This document shows, piece by piece, positions 1 through 7,838 of a stretch of DNA of 64,000 nt; position 1 is the first letter of the stretch; the number at the start of each line of letters is the position of its first letter. The stretch comes from Candidatus Alloclostridium intestinigallinarum (lineage in GTDB: Bacteria; Bacillota; Clostridia; Christensenellales; UBA3700): positions 62,001 to 126,000 of the forward strand of contig CAJFJA010000002.1 of the NCBI GenBank assembly GCA_904382605.1, given 5' to 3'. Below the pieces are notes generated by a model that ran no database searches, was not told the origin of the DNA, and worked only from the letters and a program-made list of their open reading frames with translations. Both the position numbers and the translations under genes were made by a program.

Positions 1-1397
1 ATATTTTATCATTAAGACCAAATGGAACGCCCAATAGAATATTTAGCGGTTCTAAGCAGATAAAAGAATGTCATAAAAAAGTGATAAAAGAGTTTGTATG
101 GTCTAAAGTGAAAAAACTTACTCATGATGAAATACTCTACTTCGGATATAGAATTCTTGAAGAAAATCCGCTTGCGGTTTATTATTTAAGGATAAAGTAC
201 CCGTATATTTTTGTAGATGAATTTCAAGATACAAATCCTTTGCAAACGCTTTTAATTAAATTGCTTTGTGCAAAATCGTCTCGGTGCTGTGTCGTTGGTG
301 ATGAAGCTCAATCAATTTATGGATTTAACGGTGCATATCCGGATGATTTTGAAAATTTTAAGATAAGTGATAATGATCTCGATTTTACTATTAATGATAA
401 TAGAAGATCATCTGCAAATATAGTAAACTTCTGCAATTTTATACGACAACAAGATACACGAGTAGTACAAAAAAATATAAACGAAAAAATAGAAAATAAT
501 TGTATTCACATTTTATTGGGTGAAAGTCAGAATGTTAAAACTGCAATTTCAAATGTAGTGCTTAATGGAGGAGTTGTTTTGACACGTACATGGGCGGCAG
601 CATTTGAATATATAGAAGGGATAGATACTGAACAAGCACAATGTCTCTCAGATATATATTGGAACTACAATAAAACCCCTATTAGTATTCGGGACGAAAT
701 AGTTGAATTCAAAAATGTTACATGGGTTAGAGCATTTACCTTTATAATGCAATTATGGAAAAGCTATAATAATGGAGATTTAGCAGAAGTAATATCGGCT
801 TTTAAGTTGTATGGTAATGTAAAGTATGAAGTAATAACTCCACACTTATTATTGTTGCTTGATTCATTTTTGAGAAAAGTATTTGATAATTATGGAGAAC
901 ATACTGCATATGAAATAATTAAAAAGTTTAATGAGGGAATTGATAAAGAAGAATATAAGTCGCTAAAAAGTTTGTCAGATAGTGTGAACTTTAAGATTCA
1001 AATTTTCGATGACCAAGACAGAGTAGAGCTTACTGAAGCAGTAAGTAAATTAAAATGGGGAACGGCATATAAATTGTTTAATGAGGTTTTTACCGACAAG
1101 AGCAAATATATGACGGTTCATCAAGCAAAAGGATTAGAGTGGGAAACTGTATTGGTTGCTGTAATGCCTGGGAAAAAAGATAATATTAACATTGCTGAAA
1201 TGTACGCTTCACCACAGATTATTGGCTCAGTGGTTTCAAATGAATTTGTAAGAATCTATTATGTTGCCTGTAGCCGAGCAATAAAAAATCTTTACATACA
1301 TATTCCTAAAGGATGCTCACAGTCGGATATTGAAAGGACTATTTCTTCGTTTGAAAAAGAAAAGGATAAAGCAATAAATATTGAATTTATATCTTGA
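1..1397 (+). CDS. UvrD/PcrA-like superfamily 1 helicase, 5'-truncated by the window edge (GajB-like candidate)
   Basis: The reading frame is open from base 3 with no start codon visible, so the N-terminus, including Walker A, lies outside the window. The visible part carries SF1 helicase motifs in order: DEFQDT (motif II/Walker B), GDEAQSIYGFNGA (III), NDNRRSS (IV), TVHQAKGLEWE (V) and YYVACSRA (VI). The protein is compact, with little insertion between motifs, unlike housekeeping PcrA or AddA. Small UvrD-like proteins of this type occur as GajB in Gabija phage defence, where gajA normally lies just upstream; that partner would be outside the window, so the defence role is inference. Base composition is much more A+T-rich than every downstream gene, and the gene abuts a tRNA flanked by repeats, both signs of acquisition by transfer. 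Confidence 0.85.
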   Translation, partial: ILSLRPNGTPNRIFSGSKQIKECHKKVIKEFVWSKVKKLTHDEILYFGYRILEENPLAVYYLRIKYPYIFVDEFQDTNPLQTLLIKLLCAKSSRCCVVGDEAQSIYGFNGAYPDDFENFKISDNDLDFTINDNRRSSANIVNFCNFIRQQDTRVVQKNINEKIENNCIHILLGESQNVKTAISNVVLNGGVVLTRTWAAAFEYIEGIDTEQAQCLSDIYWNYNKTPISIRDEIVEFKNVTWVRAFTFIMQLWKSYNNGDLAEVISAFKLYGNVKYEVITPHLLLLLDSFLRKVFDNYGEHTAYEIIKKFNEGIDKEEYKSLKSLSDSVNFKIQIFDDQDRVELTEAVSKLKWGTAYKLFNEVFTDKSKYMTVHQAKGLEWETVLVAVMPGKKDNINIAEMYASPQIIGSVVSNEFVRIYYVACSRAIKNLYIHIPKGCSQSDIERTISSFEKEKDKAINIEFIS

Positions 1398-1482
1398 TCG
1401 ACTAATTTATGTGCTTGGCACCATGATGCGTGCTTAGCATGAACAAGTGCGGTTGGCAACTGCTTTTTCGTCGCGCAAAGCT

Positions 1483-1612
1483 TGCAGTGTGACGCAAGTG
1501 TAGCTTGCAGTCACAATGCTTCAAGACCTGTTACTTCGGCAAATTAATCAAAAAATAAAGCAAGTAACTGAAACAGCCAACTTGCTTAATTTGGTGGAGA
1601 CAACAAGACTCG
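1483..1612 (+). repeat. 130-bp direct repeat, copy 1 (carries a 21-nt tRNA-Val 3' end)
   Basis: This copy aligns without gaps to 1657-1786 at a constant offset of 174 bp, with four mismatches seen by eye. It contains a hairpin (about 1488-1515, stems TGTGAC/GTCACA around GCAAG/CTTGC), a duplicate of the tRNA terminator hairpin (about 1550-1587), and at 1592-1612 the last 21 nt of the tRNA-Val gene (reverse strand) without the rest of the tRNA. A displaced tRNA 3' end is typical of an attachment-site remnant left by tRNA-targeting integrases. No integrase gene is in the window. Confidence 0.9.
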
Positions 1613-1656
1613 CCTTACAGCGATTGCCGATAGGGCACACCGCAGGTGCAATCGCG
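1613..1656. repeat. Inverted repeat in the spacer between the two 130-bp repeats
   Basis: The 44-bp spacer holds GCGATTGC and its complement GCAATCGC about 20 bp apart, with a smaller GCAC/GTGC pair inside, so it can fold as one long hairpin. It has no coding potential. Its place between two attachment-like repeats suggests it belongs to the recombination junction, but nothing identifies a function. Confidence 0.5.
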
Positions 1657-1765
1657 TGCAGTGTGACGCAAGTGTAGCTTGCAGTCACAATGTTTCAAGT
1701 CCTGTTACTTCGGCAAATTAAGCAAAAAATAAAGCAAGTAACTGAAACAGTCAACTTGCTTAATT

Positions 1766-1786
<21 letters not shown>
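1657..1786 (+). repeat. 130-bp direct repeat, copy 2 (overlaps the intact tRNA-Val 3' end)
   Basis: This is the second copy of the 1483-1612 repeat. It runs into the functional tRNA-Val gene and includes the tRNA's own downstream terminator hairpin. The repeat ends inside the T-arm of the tRNA, where identity to copy 1 stops. That is the arrangement expected if the repeat arose by site-specific insertion or excision at the tRNA 3' end. Confidence 0.9.
1724..1761 (-). terminator. Rho-independent terminator of tRNA-Val
   Basis: Read on the minus strand, stem AAGCAAGT (1761-1754) pairs with ACTTGCTT (1739-1732) and is followed by a T-rich tract. It begins a few bases beyond the CCA end of the tRNA. 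An equivalent hairpin is present in the first 130-bp repeat. Confidence 0.7.
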
Positions 1787-1842
<56 letters not shown>

Positions 1843-1856
1843 GGACAGCTTTAATA

Positions 1857-1885
1857 ATGTAACACATCAAGGCAAGGCGTGTCAA
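1857..1885 (-). promoter_or_regulatory. Sigma-A promoter of tRNA-Val
   Basis: On the minus strand, TTGACA (1885-1880), a 17-bp spacer and TTACAT (1862-1857) lie about 15 bp before the tRNA 5' end. Confidence 0.7.
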
Positions 1886-1942
1886 GCCAAACAACGCAAT
1901 TTGCGTATTTTATGTTAAACGGCGGCAAAAAGAAAATTGCCG

Positions 1943-1971
1943 TTGACAAAACGGGCGCGGAAGAGTACAAT
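1943..1971 (+). promoter_or_regulatory. Sigma-A promoter of the AraC-family regulator
   Basis: TTGACA at 1943-1948, a 17-bp spacer and TACAAT at 1966-1971, followed by a GAGGGG ribosome binding site just before the ATG at 2004. Confidence 0.8.
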
Positions 1972-2003
1972 TAAATTAAATAAGATTAACTTTTGAGGGG
2001 CTT

Positions 2004-2993
2004 ATGATTTATAATACCGGCAATCTGCCCGAGGGCGACAGTCTGGAAGTGGAGCGGGGCGAAAACTGCGTAATATACAATCTGTCCAACGCGGGCGGCA
2101 CGGGAAAGATCACGCAGTACGACGTTTACGACAGCGTGAACGTCTTGTACAGCGACCTGCATCTGACGCGGTTCGGGGAAGGCAGTTACGGCGAAAAATA
2201 TCTGATGATAGAACATTGCCGCGAGGGCAGGTTCGAGGCGGAGTTTGAAGGAGGGCGCAGATTCTACATGGGCGCGGGCGACGTGTGCGTGCACAATGTG
2301 GACTATGCGGAGATGGTAAGCGCGTCCATGCCCGTAAGACATTACCACGGCATTACGATAATTTTGCGAACGGAAGGGGACAAATCGCTTGAAAAAATGC
2401 TGGATTTCGTGGGAGTGGACGTAAAGGCTTTGGCGGAAAGGGTGCGAGGACTGGGCGGAATAGCGCTCATAAGGTTAAACGAACGCACGGCGCATATTTT
2501 CGACGAATTTTACCGCGTAAGCGGAGAAAACCGTTCGGGGTGTCTTAAACTGAAAGTGCCGGAGGTACTGCTTTTTTTAAGCGGGGAAGATCTGGGAAAG
2601 GAGAGGGTGCGGCTGCGCCTTATGTCGCGCGAAGTGTCGGAACTGCTCAAAACCGCGGAACTGTATATTTGGGAAAACCTTGAAAAGCCGCTTACGATAG
2701 ACAAACTTTCCGCGCTGTGCAACATGAGCGGCACTTCATTCAAAAACAATTTCAAACTGCTTTACGGCTGTCCCGTCCACGCATATATAAATACCGTGCG
2801 TATGCAGGTGGCGGCTTACAGGCTGGTGGGGACGGAAGAAAAAATATCCGTAATAGCGCAGGGCGTAGGCTTTAAGACGGAGAATAAATTTGCCGCCCGC
2901 TTTGCGAAATTTTACGGAAAAACGCCCGGGCAGTACCGCAGAAACAACGTTTTGTCCGATTGGACTGTCAACGCGCCCGTTCGGCTATATTAA
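2004..2993 (+). CDS. AraC-family transcriptional regulator
   Basis: 329 aa. The C-terminal ~100 residues form a double helix-turn-helix AraC domain: a first helix region around LTIDKLSALCNMSGTSF, a linker with AYINTVRMQ, then a second helix region followed by KTPGQYRR, the usual family ending. The N-terminal ~200 residues look like the cupin-type sensing domain (FYMGAGDVCVHN resembles a beta-barrel turn). The ligand is unknown. It starts with a good Shine-Dalgarno sequence and lies about 100 bp upstream of two ABC half-transporters on the same strand, so it probably controls them. AraC plus paired ABC genes is a common Clostridia arrangement, often linked to siderophore or metal stress, but nothing here fixes the signal. 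Confidence 0.9.
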   Translation: MIYNTGNLPEGDSLEVERGENCVIYNLSNAGGTGKITQYDVYDSVNVLYSDLHLTRFGEGSYGEKYLMIEHCREGRFEAEFEGGRRFYMGAGDVCVHNVDYAEMVSASMPVRHYHGITIILRTEGDKSLEKMLDFVGVDVKALAERVRGLGGIALIRLNERTAHIFDEFYRVSGENRSGCLKLKVPEVLLFLSGEDLGKERVRLRLMSREVSELLKTAELYIWENLEKPLTIDKLSALCNMSGTSFKNNFKLLYGCPVHAYINTVRMQVAAYRLVGTEEKISVIAQGVGFKTENKFAARFAKFYGKTPGQYRRNNVLSDWTVNAPVRLY

Positions 2994-3095
2994 AAAGTTT
3001 TAATCAATTAACTTTTGTCGTATAATGAGAAAAAAAGCCCGCAGTCGTCCGGCACGGAAAGCATTCGGAAGGTGTGCGGGGAAGGAGAGGGGTTT

Positions 3096-4862
3096 ATGCG
3101 GCAAAAGGTCAGAACGCATCCCACGCTTTCCGACTATGCCGGCAGGCATAAATGGCTTACTTATGCTTCGCTGGCGCTGTCGGGAGTAAGCGCGGTGTTT
3201 GCGCTGGTTCCGTTCATCTACATCTTTTATATCATACGCGACGTAATCGAAGTCGCTCCCGACTACGGTCAAGCCGAATCCGTATCTTTTTACGGCTGGA
3301 TGGCGGTTTTATTCGCGGCGCTTTCCATACTCGTATATATCGGCGCGCTCATGTGTTCGCATATCGCCGCGTTCAGAGTGGCGGGGAATATCAAAAAAAG
3401 GCTGCTGAAACACGCCTCCGCATTGCCGCCCGGCGTATTCGATTCCATAGGCAGCGGCAGGGTGAGAAAGATAATAGACGAATCTTCCGCCGCGACGGAG
3501 ACATATCTTGCGCACAATCTGCCCGACCTTGTGGGCGCCGTGGTGACGCCGCTTGCAATGGTGGCGCTTATGTTCATATTCGACTGGCGGCTGGGACTTG
3601 CCTGCATCGCGCCCGTAATCATAGCGTTTTTTATAATGCGTGCCATGACGGGCAGGGATATGCAGGAGAAGATGAAGCAGTACAACGACGCGCTTATGGA
3701 TATGAATAACGAGGCGGTGGAGTATATCCGCGGCGTACCCGTGGTAAAGACGTTCGGGCAGACGGTGTTTTCCTTTGCGCGCTTCAAAGCGAGCATTGAC
3801 AGGTATCACAAATGGGTGGTGGCGTACACTAAAAGACTGCGGCAGCCCATGATGTTTTTCACGCTGTTCATAGACAGCGTTTTTGCCTTTATAATTGCGG
3901 TGGCATTGCTCATACAGGGAAGGGGCGCGTCCGACGCGCAGTTTATTTCAAGCCTTTTATTCTATATTATCTTTACGCCCCTGCTTGCGGTGACGATAAA
4001 CAGGATAATGTTCATGAGCGAAAACGGCATGATAGTAAAGGACGCCATGAACAGGGTGAATTCCGTTCTGGACATGAAGCCGCTTTCCGAACCGGAAAAT
4101 CCCGTTATGCCCGCGGGCAACGACGTGGAGATAAAGCACGCGACCTTCCGCTATGAAGGCGCGACGGACGACGCGGTGAAGGATATATCCTTATACGCGA
4201 AGGCGGGCGAAACGGTTGCGCTTGTAGGCGAAAGCGGCAGCGGCAAAAGCACTCTCGCCGCGCTTACCGCCCGGTTCTGGGACGTGGACGAAGGCGAAAT
4301 CGACATAGGCGGCGTAAACGTAAAGAATATAGGCACGCGTAATATGTCGCGGCTCGTGTCCTGCGTATTCCAGGACAGCAAACTTATAAAAGCCAGCATA
4401 GCCGACAACGTGCGCCTGGGCAGACCTTGGGCGGACGACGCGGAAGTCGCGTTTGCCCTTAAAGCCGCGCAGTGCGAAGATATAATCGCAAAGCTGCCGG
4501 AAGGCACGTCCACCGTGATAGGAAGGGAAGGAGTGTATCTTTCAGGCGGAGAGGCGCAGCGGATTGCAATAGCCCGCGCCATTTTAAAAGATTCGCCCGT
4601 GGTGGTGCTGGACGAAGCGACGGCGTTTGCGGACCCGGACAACGAATATCTGGTGCAGAAAGCAATTAAAAAACTTACGGAAGGCAAAACGGTGATAATG
4701 ATAGCGCACAGGCTTTCCACCGTGACGGACGCGGACAGGATATATGTGCTCAGCGGCGGAAAGGTGGCGGAAGAGGGCACCCACGAAAGCCTTGTGCAAA
4801 GGGGCGGCATATATTCTTCCATGTGGCGCGACTATAACTCCACGGTAAACTGGAGTATGTGA
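3096..4862 (+). CDS. ABC transporter, fused membrane and ATPase domains (first of a heterodimer pair)
   Basis: 588 aa. The ATG at 3096, with GGAGAGG six bases upstream, is preferred to an in-frame TTG at 3015. The N-terminal ~320 residues contain about six hydrophobic segments (type IV exporter fold). The C-terminal nucleotide-binding domain has Walker A GESGSGKST (~378-386), signature LSGGEAQR (~482) and Walker B VVLDEA followed by TAFADP, where most relatives have TASLDP. It is followed after 13 bp by a second ABC gene of the same build, so the two probably form a heterodimer. The substrate is unknown. Relatives in IrtAB/YbtPQ-type siderophore systems and in drug-efflux pairs share this layout. 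Confidence 0.9.
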   Translation: MRQKVRTHPTLSDYAGRHKWLTYASLALSGVSAVFALVPFIYIFYIIRDVIEVAPDYGQAESVSFYGWMAVLFAALSILVYIGALMCSHIAAFRVAGNIKKRLLKHASALPPGVFDSIGSGRVRKIIDESSAATETYLAHNLPDLVGAVVTPLAMVALMFIFDWRLGLACIAPVIIAFFIMRAMTGRDMQEKMKQYNDALMDMNNEAVEYIRGVPVVKTFGQTVFSFARFKASIDRYHKWVVAYTKRLRQPMMFFTLFIDSVFAFIIAVALLIQGRGASDAQFISSLLFYIIFTPLLAVTINRIMFMSENGMIVKDAMNRVNSVLDMKPLSEPENPVMPAGNDVEIKHATFRYEGATDDAVKDISLYAKAGETVALVGESGSGKSTLAALTARFWDVDEGEIDIGGVNVKNIGTRNMSRLVSCVFQDSKLIKASIADNVRLGRPWADDAEVAFALKAAQCEDIIAKLPEGTSTVIGREGVYLSGGEAQRIAIARAILKDSPVVVLDEATAFADPDNEYLVQKAIKKLTEGKTVIMIAHRLSTVTDADRIYVLSGGKVAEEGTHESLVQRGGIYSSMWRDYNSTVNWSM

Positions 4863-4875
4863 CGGAGGTATTGTT

Positions 4876-6588
4876 ATGATAAAATATCTTGAAAAAAAGT
4901 ACGCGCTGTCTGAACAGGGAGCAAAGGACTATATAAAGGCGGTGATTGCCGGAGTCGTGGTCAATCTGGTGAAAATGGCGCCGGCAGGCATACTTTTTAT
5001 GCTGGTGTCCGACCTGCTGGGAGAGCGTTCTTATCCGGTATGGGCATACGTCTGCGGTATATTGGGAATATTGGCGGTAATGTACGTTGTAAATTACGTT
5101 CAGTACAACTGCGATTATCTGAATACTTACAAAGAAAGCGCGGTACGCCGCATAACCCTTGCCGAGCGTATGCGCAAACTGCCGCTTTCGTACTTCGGCA
5201 AAAAGGATTTATCCGACCTCACGACGCGGATAATGCGCGACTGCGCCACGATAGAATCCTCTTTTTCGCACTTCTATCCCGAATTTACTTCTTCGCTCAT
5301 AAGTACGGTAATAATAGCCGCAGCGCTCATCGCCTATAACTGGCGCATGGGACTTGCCGCCGTATGGGTGCTGCCGATTTCTCTGCTGATAGTGGCGCTT
5401 TCGGATAAGGCGCAGAACAGGTTCAACAAGCGGAAGCTGCAGGCGGACCTGGCAACTTCGGACGGCATACAGGAATATCTGGAATGTATGCGCGATTTGC
5501 GCGCGTGCGACGCAAGCGACAGATATCTGAAAGGGCTGGGCGGTAAGATAGACGTCGCGGAAAAAAGGCATATAGCCGCCGAACTCGGCGTGGCGGTATT
5601 CGTCGTATCCGCACAGCTTCTCCTCAAATTCGGCATAGCCACCACCGCGCTTGCGGGCGGAATACTGCTTGCGCGCGGACAGCTGGACGCGCTTACCTTC
5701 TTTATGTATCTGATGGTGGTGTCGCGCATATACGATCCCATGTGCACGTCCCTGCAAAACCTTGCCGCAATCATTTCCTGCCGCGTGAATATCGGCAGAA
5801 TGAAGGAGATATACGACACGCCATTGCAGGAGGGGAGCAAGGAGTTTTCGCCGGACGGCTACGATATAGTATTCGATAACGTGCGCTTTTCGTATAACGA
5901 CGGAGAGCAGGTGCTGGACGGAGTGTCTTTTACCGCAGACCAGGGCAAAATAACCGCGCTTATCGGTCCGAGCGGAGGCGGCAAATCCACCGTGGCGAAA
6001 CTTGCCGCCAGGTTCTGGGACGTTCAGGGCGGAAAGATAACCGTAGGCGGAAAAGATATTTCTAGGGTGGACCCCGAAACATTACTCGGCAGTTATTCGA
6101 TAGTATTCCAGGACGTGACGCTGTTCAATAATACCGTAAAAGAGAATATCAGAATAGGCAAAAAAGGCGCGACGGACGAAGAGGTGTTTGCGGCGGCGGA
6201 GGCGGCGCAGTGCACGGAGTTCATAAGAAAACTGCCGCGCGGCTGGGATACGGATATAGGCGAAAACGGCAGCAAACTTTCGGGCGGGGAACGCCAGCGC
6301 ATATCAATAGCGCGCGCACTTTTGAAAGACGCGCCGATAGTGCTGCTTGACGAGGCGACCGCGAGCCTGGACGTGGAAAACGAAACGCATCTGCAACGCG
6401 CGCTTTCGCATCTTATCAAGGATAAGACGGTTATCGTCATAGCCCACCGTATGCGCACGGTGGCGGGCGCGGACAAACTTGTCGTGCTGGACGGCGGCAG
6501 GGTGGCGGAGCAGGGTTCTCCGCGCGAACTTGAAGGCAAGCCGGACGGCGTATACGCCCGTATGAAGAAATTGCAGATGAACGGGTAG
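4876..6588 (+). CDS. ABC transporter, fused membrane and ATPase domains (second of a heterodimer pair)
   Basis: 570 aa, with GGAGG eight bases before the ATG. The N-terminal half holds the transmembrane bundle (first segment near residues 25-45). The ATPase domain has Walker A GPSGGGKST (~364-372), signature LSGGERQR (~468) and Walker B IVLLDEATASLD, all canonical. Its partner at 3096-4862 has slightly divergent residues after Walker B, which fits a heterodimer with unequal ATP sites. It lies downstream of the AraC regulator and is the last gene of this set. Export versus import of a siderophore or drug cannot be settled from sequence alone. Confidence 0.9.
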   Translation: MIKYLEKKYALSEQGAKDYIKAVIAGVVVNLVKMAPAGILFMLVSDLLGERSYPVWAYVCGILGILAVMYVVNYVQYNCDYLNTYKESAVRRITLAERMRKLPLSYFGKKDLSDLTTRIMRDCATIESSFSHFYPEFTSSLISTVIIAAALIAYNWRMGLAAVWVLPISLLIVALSDKAQNRFNKRKLQADLATSDGIQEYLECMRDLRACDASDRYLKGLGGKIDVAEKRHIAAELGVAVFVVSAQLLLKFGIATTALAGGILLARGQLDALTFFMYLMVVSRIYDPMCTSLQNLAAIISCRVNIGRMKEIYDTPLQEGSKEFSPDGYDIVFDNVRFSYNDGEQVLDGVSFTADQGKITALIGPSGGGKSTVAKLAARFWDVQGGKITVGGKDISRVDPETLLGSYSIVFQDVTLFNNTVKENIRIGKKGATDEEVFAAAEAAQCTEFIRKLPRGWDTDIGENGSKLSGGERQRISIARALLKDAPIVLLDEATASLDVENETHLQRALSHLIKDKTVIVIAHRMRTVAGADKLVVLDGGRVAEQGSPRELEGKPDGVYARMKKLQMNG

Positions 6589-6671
6589 CGGAATATCCGT
6601 TACCTGCGCGGCGGGGGCGGAGGGGTTCCGTCCGCTCCCGGAAAACGTCTTTAATTACCGCCCTTATTTTA

Positions 6672-6700
6672 TTGACAACTTCACCCGCCTTTGCTACAAT
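6672..6700 (+). promoter_or_regulatory. Sigma-A promoter of the mntP riboswitch leader
   Basis: TTGACA at 6672-6677, a 17-bp spacer and TACAAT at 6695-6700. Transcription would start just before the riboswitch. Confidence 0.8.
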
Positions 6701-6706
6701 AGGCTC

Positions 6707-6845
6707 GTGAGGGAGTAGTCGGCGAAGACGCTTCGTTATAAGTCAACATACTTATCTCTGCGGATATGGCTTATATTAAATGACCAGACTCACACATTGC
6801 TGCTTTTATCCGGCAAGTCCGGATAAGGGTAAGTCCGTGTGTGGG
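6707..6845 (+). promoter_or_regulatory. yybP-ykoY Mn2+ riboswitch
   Basis: The leader contains the family hallmark segments GGGAGTAG (about 6711-6718) and GTCAACATACTT (about 6742-6753), which form the metal-binding loops of the yybP-ykoY aptamer. It ends in GC-rich pairs (CACACA near 6791 with TGTGTG near 6837, and a TTATCCGG/CCGGATAA hairpin). A terminator and a manganese exporter gene follow directly, the known context of this riboswitch. Boundaries are approximate. Confidence 0.85.
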
Positions 6846-6855
6846 TATTTTTATT

Positions 6856-6879
6856 CGGGCGCGGGCGGCGCCCGTTTTT
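6856..6879 (+). terminator. Intrinsic terminator in the mntP leader (riboswitch expression platform)
   Basis: Stem CGGGCGC (6856-6862) pairs with GCGCCCG (6868-6874), loop GGGCG, followed by five T residues. It lies between the aptamer and mntP, so Mn2+ binding probably prevents its formation (transcriptional ON switch). That mechanism is inferred from the family. Confidence 0.75.
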
Positions 6880-6911
6880 GTTCGGCGGGCAGAAAAAATC
6901 GGGGTGGTTTT

Positions 6912-7559
6912 ATGGAACTTTGGGAAATAGCCTTAACGGGGCTGAGCCTGGCTATGGACGCGTTTGCCGTGTCCATGTGCAAGGGAGTGGAGATGAAGAA
7001 ATTCATCTTAAAATACACTGTTTTGATTGCGGGCAGCTTTGCGCTGTTCCAGATGCTCATGCCGCTCATCGGCTGGGGAGTGGTAACGCTCCTGCGCGGC
7101 GCGATAGAGAGCGGCACAGCCGGCGGCGTGGAGATAATCAGGCAGGCGGACCATTGGATAGCCTTCGCCTTACTGGCGTTTCTGGGCGTAAAAATGATAG
7201 TCGACGCGGTAAAACCGTGGTACAAAAAGCGCCGTGCGGTAAAGCGCGGGGAAGAGTATACAGAGGAAGCTCCCGACCCTAATCAGCCCGTTAAACTCGG
7301 GGTGAAAACTCTGCTTGTAATGTCCGTCGCCACCAGCATAGACGCTTTGGCGGTAGGCGTTACCTTCGGACTTCTGGAGAGCATAAACATATGGGTGTCA
7401 ATCGGCATAATCGGCGCGATAACGCTCGTTTTGTGCTTTATAGGCGTGATAATCGGCATTAAAGTGGGCGCGAAATTCCGGCACAAGGCGGAGTTTTTAG
7501 GCGGTCTGGTGCTTATCGCGCTCGGGCTTAAAATACTTATAGAACATTTGATAGCTTAA
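6912..7559 (+). CDS. mntP: MntP-family manganese efflux pump
   Basis: 215 aa. The start is ATG 6912 after GGGGTGG; upstream in-frame codons belong to the riboswitch. Two homologous halves each carry an acidic transmembrane motif: LAMDAFAVSMCKG near residue 14 and SIDALAVGVTFG in the second half, the paired Asp motifs of MntP (DUF204). About six membrane segments with a charged central loop match the family length (~190-215 aa). It exports Mn2+ from the cytoplasm. The Mn2+ riboswitch directly upstream supports the call strongly. Confidence 0.93.
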   Translation: MELWEIALTGLSLAMDAFAVSMCKGVEMKKFILKYTVLIAGSFALFQMLMPLIGWGVVTLLRGAIESGTAGGVEIIRQADHWIAFALLAFLGVKMIVDAVKPWYKKRRAVKRGEEYTEEAPDPNQPVKLGVKTLLVMSVATSIDALAVGVTFGLLESINIWVSIGIIGAITLVLCFIGVIIGIKVGAKFRHKAEFLGGLVLIALGLKILIEHLIA

Positions 7560-7562
7560 AGA

Positions 7563-7591
7563 TTGCCTTTTGTGAAAAGTTTTTGTATAAT
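7563..7591 (+). promoter_or_regulatory. Sigma-A promoter upstream of the first GH29 gene
   Basis: TTGCCT at 7563-7568, a 17-bp spacer and TATAAT at 7586-7591. The predicted start lies within the first bases of the inverted-repeat element at 7593, so that element would form nearly all of the 5' leader. Confidence 0.65.
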
Positions 7592-7592
7592 A

Positions 7593-7808
7593 TACCCGTA
7601 GCCAACCTCAGTAGAACACATTTTACAGTAAAGCATAAAATGTGTGTATATGTCGGGTTGTAAAATGCCTTGCTTTCAGCGTAACTGGTTTCAGGCAGAT
7701 TTGTGCGATATGGCGCGCAGTTGTAGTAACCTACAACAAGTCGACAGATTGCGCAAATATGCCGAAAGCAGTACGATTAAAGTGTTCTACTGGGGTTGGC
7801 TACGGGTA
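7593..7808. mobile_element. MITE-like inverted-repeat element, copy A (216 bp)
   Basis: The ends are 27-bp terminal inverted repeats (7593-7619 and 7782-7808) matching at 26 of 27 positions. They begin with TACCCG and end with CGGGTA, so the element is bounded by TA at both sides. There is no open reading frame of note. Inside is a GTTGTAG/CTACAAC hairpin (around 7711-7728). The reverse complement of the first half of the right arm aligns over about 150 bp with the element at 37123-37387, including the hairpin and a following CTGAAAGCA box. TA flanks and TIRs without a transposase suggest a Tc1/IS630-type non-autonomous element. A structured RNA is the alternative. Confidence 0.75.
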
Positions 7809-7838
7809 CGTATAAAACAATAATAAAGTGAGGGAGCT

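Noticed and set aside
3015..3095. TTG 3015 as the start of the first ABC gene
   Set aside because: The 27 added residues are unlike the family N-terminus, and ATG 3096 has a clear GGAGAGG site.
6780..6911. ATG 6780 as the mntP start
   Set aside because: It lies within the riboswitch and its terminator. The family N-terminus corresponds to ATG 6912.
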